11,299 nucleotides of DNA from Candidatus Mediterraneibacter stercorigallinarum. GTDB lineage: Bacteria; Bacillota; Clostridia; Lachnospirales; Lachnospiraceae. Below are positions 6,497-11,299 of the stretch, piece by piece. The stretch is from NCBI GenBank assembly GCA_019116185.1, contig DXCD01000070.1:1-11299 (forward strand), written 5' to 3'. Position 1 is the stretch's first letter. Every line of letters starts with the position of its first letter. Under the pieces are notes generated by a model. That model was not told the DNA's origin. It saw only the letters and a list, made by a program, of their open reading frames with translations, and ran no database searches. Position numbers and translations under genes: made by a program.

Positions 6497-7360
6497 ATGT
6501 CCGTTGCCATTATCGCCCAGGGCGGGGCAGTGCTCGGATATCTTGTACGGAACTTAAAAGACGCAAAGGCAAAAGAATTATGTATCCCCAGCTTTATTTC
6601 CGTATTATTCGGAATCACTGAACCGGCTCTGTTTGGAGTCAACTTAAGATACCGCTATCCGCTGATCGGCGGGTGTATCGGCGGCGCTGTCGGAGGACTG
6701 ATCGTCTATTTTACGGATCTGGCGGCACTTGGATTCGGAACAACCGTCGTTCCGGGCATCGCCCTTGCTGATCCTGCGAATAATGGTTATTTCAATTATA
6801 TAATCGCTCATGTGGCAGCGCTTGCAGCGGGATTCCTGTTTGCCCTGCTTCTGAGCACGGCATTCGGGAGAAAAAAGGCTGTTGTATCTGCGGCAGACGG
6901 AAGCGTGACGGAAGAGCTTGATGCATTTGCATCCGGAAAATATGTTGGGATTGAGAAGGTGAATGATCCCACATTCTCCCAGAAGGTGCTTGGAGACGGG
7001 ATCGCAATTATTCCCGCAGATGGGAAGATTTACGCACCCGCAGATGTGGCTGTGGAAATGGTAATGGATACAAAGCATGCAGTGGGACTCCGGACAAAAG
7101 GAGGAAACGGCCTACTTATCCATGTGGGGATTGACACGGTAAACCTGCAGGGGAAATATTTTGACGCGCATGTAAGGGAAGGTCAAGAGCTGAAGAAAGG
7201 TGACTGCATCCTGACATTTGATAAAGAACAGATCGAAAAAGCGGGATATGATACGACTACCAGCCTGATCCTGACAGAACCTGCCGAAGGATACAGCCTG
7301 CACAAAGAACCTGAACGTGATGTCAGGACCGGGGATAAACTGGCTGTGATAAGCAGATAA
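6497..7360 (+). CDS. 3' fragment of the PTS permease: C-terminal EIIC plus EIIA
   Basis: The first ATG after the amber codon opens a 287-residue frame holding the last part of EIIC ('IAQGGAVLGYLV', 'ITEPALFGVNLRYRYPL', two further hydrophobic segments) and a complete glucose-type EIIA domain with both conserved histidines. The ATG lacks a ribosome binding site (TTAAATCCTCTG precedes it), and the conserved sequence begins 31 codons earlier, directly at the TAG. It is therefore the remainder of the interrupted gene rather than an independent gene. An EIIA fragment, if it were made, could still accept phosphate from HPr and serve another EII. Confidence 0.35.
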   Translation: MSVAIIAQGGAVLGYLVRNLKDAKAKELCIPSFISVLFGITEPALFGVNLRYRYPLIGGCIGGAVGGLIVYFTDLAALGFGTTVVPGIALADPANNGYFNYIIAHVAALAAGFLFALLLSTAFGRKKAVVSAADGSVTEELDAFASGKYVGIEKVNDPTFSQKVLGDGIAIIPADGKIYAPADVAVEMVMDTKHAVGLRTKGGNGLLIHVGIDTVNLQGKYFDAHVREGQELKKGDCILTFDKEQIEKAGYDTTTSLILTEPAEGYSLHKEPERDVRTGDKLAVISR

Positions 7361-7380
7361 GAGCGCGGCGGAGGAAATCA

Positions 7381-8895
7381 ATGGAAAAGAGTTTAAAAAC
7401 AAACTGCATAGAGGAAGGACTGCAAATGGCAAAGACAGAAGCAAACCTCCGGCGGGCAAAAGAAGAAGAAAAGCGGATAGGAGGGACAGTTGCAGGCTGT
7501 CCTTTCCGCACCCGGTTCCATATCATGCCGCCTGTGGGTTGGATCAATGACCCGAACGGGCTGTGCCAGTTCCACGGCGTCTTTCACGCGTATTTCCAGT
7601 ATTCACCGCTGAGTGTACATGGAGGCGGAGGATACTGGGGACACTGTACAAGCCGGGATCTGCTGCACTGGGAATATCATGATCCCGTCCTTACCACAGA
7701 CATACCGGAGGACCAGAGCGGCGTATATTCCGGTTCAGCGCTGATCGAAGACGGGAAGATGTACTTGTTCTATACGGGAAATGTAAAGCTCCCGGGGGAT
7801 TATGATTATATCGACAGCGGCAGGATATCTAATCAGCTTATGGTAATATCTGAGGATGGGCAGGAAATGTCGCAGAAAAAGAAGCTGCTGGGCATGGAGG
7901 ATTATCCGGAGGATATCACAGCGCACATCAGAGATCCTAAGGTGTGGAAGGCGGACGGGCGCTATTATATGATACTCGGCGCCAGGGCAAGAGGATACGC
8001 AGAAGACGGGAGCCGGCGCGACAAGGGCGGAGTTCTGATCTATGCATCAGAGGATAAGCTGAAATGGAATCTGCATCAGAAACTCATACCGGAAAAAGCC
8101 TTCGGATATATGTGGGAGTGCCCGGATCTGTTTGAACTGGACGGAGAAAAAGTGCTTTCCTTCTGCCCCCAGGGACTGGAAGCGGAGAAAGAGAGATTCC
8201 AGAATATCTATCAATCCGGATACTCTCTGCTGTCGAGAAGCAGTGATCCTGAAGAGACATTTACAGAGTGGGATATGGGATTTGACTTTTATGCCCCGCA
8301 GACTTTCCGGACCGAGGACGGCAGACGGATCATGATTGGTTGGGCTGGCGTGCCGGATACAGAAAAGGCGCACAGGAATCTTTCCGTTGCAAACGGCTGG
8401 CAGCACTGCCTGACTCTGCCGCGGGAGCTGAGCATAAAGGATGGAAAAATATACCAGAAACCGGTAAAAGAGCTGTATGCTCTTGGCTGGAAGAACGAAC
8501 AGACCGCAGACAGCCGGTATCATTGGGACGGGCGGACAGTCCTTCTGGAGATCAAAGAAATCGGCGGAATGTTCCAGAAAATCAAGATCGGGCAGGAGGA
8601 AAACGGGCTGACGATCCACATAGAGGATGATCTGGCAGAATTATCCTTCCTGGCAGGCGGAGCAGGAACAGCGGCCGCCGGCCGCGAGACCTGTGAGTGC
8701 GGAGGCGGCAGAAGAAGGAGAATCGGGCGTGTATCCGGGAAGGTTGATGAACTGACAGTCCTGGCAGACAGTTCGATCGTGGAAGTCTTTGTCAACGGCG
8801 GGGAGCTTGTATTTACAACGCGGATCTATCTGGAAGGCAGAGAACGGGACCTGACCGTATCCGGAGCCGGAAAGTACAGCATCTTTACAGTCTGA
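7381..8895 (+). CDS. scrB: Sucrose-6-phosphate hydrolase (GH32 invertase)
   Basis: A 504-residue cytosolic glycoside hydrolase that splits sucrose-6-phosphate into glucose-6-phosphate and fructose; members often also cleave sucrose and short fructosides. No signal peptide. Seen: a five-bladed beta-propeller with the nucleophile motif 'WINDPNG' (Asp57), the transition-state stabiliser 'RDP' (184-186) and the acid/base motif 'WECPDLFEL' (Glu246), then a C-terminal beta-sandwich (about 360-504) with 'SSIVEVFVNGGE', typical of GH32. Two starts are credible: ATG 7381 (GGAGG 6 nt upstream) and ATG 7426 (AGGAAGG 7 nt upstream); the second gives the usual N-terminus 'MAKTEANLRRAKEEEKR'. It follows the PTS gene by 20 nt and shares its transcript. 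Oddity: a Gly/Ala then Gly/Arg-rich stretch at about residues 425-447 of the C-terminal domain. PTS context favours the phosphorylated substrate over plain sucrose. Confidence 0.93.
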   Translation: MEKSLKTNCIEEGLQMAKTEANLRRAKEEEKRIGGTVAGCPFRTRFHIMPPVGWINDPNGLCQFHGVFHAYFQYSPLSVHGGGGYWGHCTSRDLLHWEYHDPVLTTDIPEDQSGVYSGSALIEDGKMYLFYTGNVKLPGDYDYIDSGRISNQLMVISEDGQEMSQKKKLLGMEDYPEDITAHIRDPKVWKADGRYYMILGARARGYAEDGSRRDKGGVLIYASEDKLKWNLHQKLIPEKAFGYMWECPDLFELDGEKVLSFCPQGLEAEKERFQNIYQSGYSLLSRSSDPEETFTEWDMGFDFYAPQTFRTEDGRRIMIGWAGVPDTEKAHRNLSVANGWQHCLTLPRELSIKDGKIYQKPVKELYALGWKNEQTADSRYHWDGRTVLLEIKEIGGMFQKIKIGQEENGLTIHIEDDLAELSFLAGGAGTAAAGRETCECGGGRRRRIGRVSGKVDELTVLADSSIVEVFVNGGELVFTTRIYLEGRERDLTVSGAGKYSIFTV

Positions 8896-8977
8896 TGCGC
8901 CAGACAAGGTCCGGATCATCAAATATTTGTTTCAAAATGAATGAAAATAGAGAACAGAGACAGGAGGCACTTTTGTT

Positions 8978-11239
8978 ATGTGCATTATCATTAACAAACA
9001 GAAAAACACATTTCATCTCTGCAATGAAGAGATCAGCTATATCATGACCGTACTGCCAAACAGCCAGATGGGACAGCTCTATTTCGGAAAAAGGATCAAA
9101 GAACGAGAGGACTATTCCCATCTCCTGGAGATATTGCCGCGTCCCATGGCTTCCTGTATCTATGATACGGACAAGGCATTTTCAATGGAGCATATCAAAC
9201 AGGAATACGGCACGTTTGGCGCAACTGATTACAGGATCCCGGCAGCTGAGGTCATACAGGAAAACGGAAACCGGATTTCCGAATTCTGCCTGCATGATTA
9301 CCGGGTGGAGCCCGGCAAGCCCAAACTTCCCGGGCTCCCGGCGACTTATACGGAAAATGACGCAGAGACGGATACACTGATATTGGGACTGGAAGATCAG
9401 CAGGCAGGGCTCAGGCTGGAGCTGACATACACCGTGTTCGCCCGGGGCGGGATCATCGCGCGCAGCGCCCGCTTCCTCAATCATGGCGGGCAGACACTGC
9501 ATCTTTCCTCTGCCATGAGCCTCTGCATGGATCTGCCGGACAGTGAATATGACTGGATCCAATTCTCCGGCGCATGGGCAAGGGAGCGGTATCCCAAAGT
9601 CAGAAGGCTGGAACAGGGGATTCAGTCAGTCGGAAGCCTGAGAGGGCATTCGTCGCATAACCATAATCCCTTTGTCATACTGAAGCGCCCGAACACAGAT
9701 GAATCCCATGGGGAAGCGCTTGGTTTCAGCCTGATTTACAGCGGCAATTTTCTTGCACAGGCGGAAGTGGATACTTATGACACGACAAGAGTGCTGATGG
9801 GCATTCATCCGAATGGTTTTGACTGGAAACTCAGCCCGGGAGAAGAGTTCCAGACTCCTGAGGCGGTCATGGTATACACGGACAGGGGAATGAATCACTT
9901 GAGCCAGACCTTTCACAGCCTGTACCAGAAGCGCCTTGCGCGGGGATACTGGAGGGACAGGGAACGCCCGATCTTGATCAATAACTGGGAAGCCACTTAT
10001 TTTGATTTTACGGAAGAAAAGCTTATAAAAATAGCGGAAAAAGCAAAGGAATGCGGGATCGAGTTATTTGTCCTGGATGACGGATGGTTCGGACAGCGCA
10101 GCAGCGAACATGCCGGGCTTGGAGACTGGACGCCCAACCTTGACCGCCTTCCGGAAGGAATCAATGGGCTTGCACAGCGGATCGAGGATATGGGAATGAA
10201 GTTCGGGCTGTGGTTTGAGCCGGAGATGGTCAACAGGGATTCTGACCTTTACCGGGAACACCCGGACTGGATCCTCGCGGCGCCGGGATACAGATCCTCA
10301 CACGGCAGATACCAGTATGTGCTTGATTTTTCCAGAAAAGAAGTGGTGGACTGCATTTACCGGATGATGGCTAAAATACTTTCCGAGGCAAAGATTTCCT
10401 ATGTGAAATGGGATATGAACCGGAGCATCACCGAGTGTTACAGTGCCGCGCTCCCGCCGGACCGGCAGGGCGAAGTATACCACAGATACATCCTCGGTGT
10501 ATACGACCTGTATGAAAGGCTTACAGAGGAATTTCCGCAGGTGCTTTTTGAATCCTGCGCCAGCGGAGGCGGAAGATTTGACCCCGGGATGCTTTATTAT
10601 GCTCCCCAGGCATGGACAAGCGATGATACGGACGCTGTTGAGCGCGTCAAGATCCAGTATGGAAGCACTTACTGTTATCCTCTCAGCAGCATGGGAAGCC
10701 ATGTATCTGCGGCGCCGAATCACCAGCTTAACAGGAATACGCCCCTTCGCACGCGGGCAAACACAGCGTATTTCGGAACTTTTGGATATGAGCTCAATCT
10801 GAACCTCCTCTCGGAAGAAGAACAGGAAGAGGTCAAAGAGCAGATCCGATTTATGAAAGAATACCGGCATCTGATCCAGTTTGGGACATTTTACAGGCTG
10901 AAAAGCCCGTTTGACGGGAATATCACAGCCTGGATGACAGTCAGCAGCGACCGGAAAGAAGCCGTAGCCGGCTGGTACCGCACGCTGAACGGAGTCAATA
11001 TGCCTTATACGCGTCTGCGTCTGCAGGGGCTGGATCCGGAAGCAGAATATGAAGTAGAAGTAAGAGGCAGCTGTGAGCGCGGCACGTTTTCAGGCACGCA
11101 GTCCTTCAGGATCGGAACCCGCTGCGGGGACGAACTGATGAACTTAGGCCTGATCACCTCGGACGCTTCGTCCGGACAGAACGAAAACGCGGAAAGCTGC
11201 GACTTTGATTCCCGCATCTATATTTTAAAAGCAAAATAA
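8978..11239 (+). CDS. Alpha-galactosidase, GH36 family
   Basis: A 753-residue retaining alpha-galactosidase that removes terminal alpha-1,6-galactose from melibiose, raffinose and stachyose. No signal peptide, so it acts in the cytosol. Seen: an N-terminal beta-supersandwich (about 25-335), a (beta/alpha)8 barrel (about 336-640) and a C-terminal beta domain. Motifs: 'VLDDGWFG' (DDGW at 367-370), 'GLWFEPEMVNRDSDLY', 'YVKWDMNR' with nucleophile Asp479, 'ESCASGGGRFDPG' (525-537) and 'WTSDDTDA' with acid/base Asp549, assigned by family analogy. Length and motif order match the tetrameric bacterial type (AgaA/RafA-like) rather than the plant-like type. ATG 8978 is preceded by AGGAGG (8962-8967) at 10 nt. 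It lies 82 nt after the GH32 gene with no terminator seen between them, so probably the third gene of the cluster. With GH32 it could degrade raffinose-type sugars completely, but no alpha-galactoside ABC transporter is in the window. Confidence 0.95.
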   Translation: MCIIINKQKNTFHLCNEEISYIMTVLPNSQMGQLYFGKRIKEREDYSHLLEILPRPMASCIYDTDKAFSMEHIKQEYGTFGATDYRIPAAEVIQENGNRISEFCLHDYRVEPGKPKLPGLPATYTENDAETDTLILGLEDQQAGLRLELTYTVFARGGIIARSARFLNHGGQTLHLSSAMSLCMDLPDSEYDWIQFSGAWARERYPKVRRLEQGIQSVGSLRGHSSHNHNPFVILKRPNTDESHGEALGFSLIYSGNFLAQAEVDTYDTTRVLMGIHPNGFDWKLSPGEEFQTPEAVMVYTDRGMNHLSQTFHSLYQKRLARGYWRDRERPILINNWEATYFDFTEEKLIKIAEKAKECGIELFVLDDGWFGQRSSEHAGLGDWTPNLDRLPEGINGLAQRIEDMGMKFGLWFEPEMVNRDSDLYREHPDWILAAPGYRSSHGRYQYVLDFSRKEVVDCIYRMMAKILSEAKISYVKWDMNRSITECYSAALPPDRQGEVYHRYILGVYDLYERLTEEFPQVLFESCASGGGRFDPGMLYYAPQAWTSDDTDAVERVKIQYGSTYCYPLSSMGSHVSAAPNHQLNRNTPLRTRANTAYFGTFGYELNLNLLSEEEQEEVKEQIRFMKEYRHLIQFGTFYRLKSPFDGNITAWMTVSSDRKEAVAGWYRTLNGVNMPYTRLRLQGLDPEAEYEVEVRGSCERGTFSGTQSFRIGTRCGDELMNLGLITSDASSGQNENAESCDFDSRIYILKAK

Positions 11240-11299
11240 AAAATAACTGTTACGAATTTCCAGTTTAAAACCTGCCAGCCTCCATATACTAACAGCGTA

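Larger units (their letters stand above)
5468..7360 (+). pseudogene. scrA: Sucrose-family PTS permease EIIBCA, interrupted by one in-frame TAG
   Basis: The full reading frame is 630 codons plus TAA, with TAG as codon 312. It would encode a membrane protein that imports and phosphorylates a sugar, most likely sucrose to sucrose-6-phosphate. Seen in order: EIIB (about 8-85) with phospho-Cys32 in 'GIAHCATRLRLVL'; EIIC (about 108-455) with many hydrophobic segments, 'RFGGRPIMGI' and, after the TAG, 'VITGLHHVFGAIESQLL' and 'IAQGGA'; and EIIA of the glucose type (about 497-625) with His537 in 'TKHAVGLRT' and active His552 in 'LLIHVGIDTVNL'. The ATG at 5468 has GGAGGT 8 nt upstream. The GH32 gene begins 20 nt downstream, so they form one transcript. 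Apart from codon 312 nothing is degraded: no frameshift, and all phosphorylation residues are present. The TAG stands where sucrose EIIC proteins, as I recall them, carry an aromatic residue (Tyr), so a single-base change from TAT/TAC would explain it. Sequencing error or suppression are alternatives. Confidence 0.85.

Noticed and set aside
8896..8977. A separate promoter for the alpha-galactosidase gene
   Set aside because: TTGTTT at 8927-8932 has no acceptable -10 box at 16-18 nt, so the gene is more simply read from the upstream transcript.
11240..11299. A terminator after the alpha-galactosidase gene
   Set aside because: Only CTGTTA and TAACAG about 40 nt apart are complementary; there is no compact stem with a T-run in the remaining 60 nt.

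Overview
The window looks like a chromosomal segment of a Firmicute, most likely a clostridial gut commensal of the Lachnospiraceae type. The grounds are the gene order yloU-fakA(yloV)-recG, strong GGAGG ribosome binding sites, sigma-A type promoters, moderate GC (about half, judged by eye) and a PTS-based sugar cluster. The genus call is inference; no rRNA or other taxonomic marker is present.

Left part (1-4326, all + strand): a well-formed sigma-A promoter drives a housekeeping cluster. It holds an Asp23/Gls24-family protein (yloU), the DhaL-domain fatty acid kinase FakA (yloV) and, after a 131-bp gap with a GC-rich hairpin, the replication/recombination helicase RecG. All three are full length with intact motifs.

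Junction (4327-4417): recG and the next gene converge on a long inverted repeat with a 23-bp perfect stem. Each arm contains the near-palindrome GGGGTC(A/T)GACCCC. It probably works as a two-way terminator and may be a REP-like repeat. It separates the housekeeping block from what looks like an accessory sugar block.

Right part (4418-11239): an AraC-family regulator on the - strand is divergent from a + strand cluster for sucrose/alpha-galactoside use. That cluster is a sucrose-family PTS permease (EIIB-EIIC-EIIA fused), a GH32 sucrose-6-phosphate hydrolase and a GH36 alpha-galactosidase. The divergent region (5255-5467) holds a good - strand promoter, a + strand -10 box without a good -35 (as expected if an activator is needed), a direct repeat at 23-bp spacing that could be the AraC site, and two inverted repeats in the leader.

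The most striking observation is a single in-frame TAG codon at 6401-6403 in the PTS permease. The reading frame continues uninterrupted and well conserved on both sides, through EIIC and EIIA to a normal TAA at 7358-7360. None of the six other genes ends in TAG. The gene is either a very recent pseudogene, a sequencing error, or is read through/suppressed. If it is inactive, the two downstream hydrolases have lost the transporter encoded beside them. Beyond this I see no clear sign of an undescribed system: no CRISPR, toxin-antitoxin, phage, IS or RNA genes.
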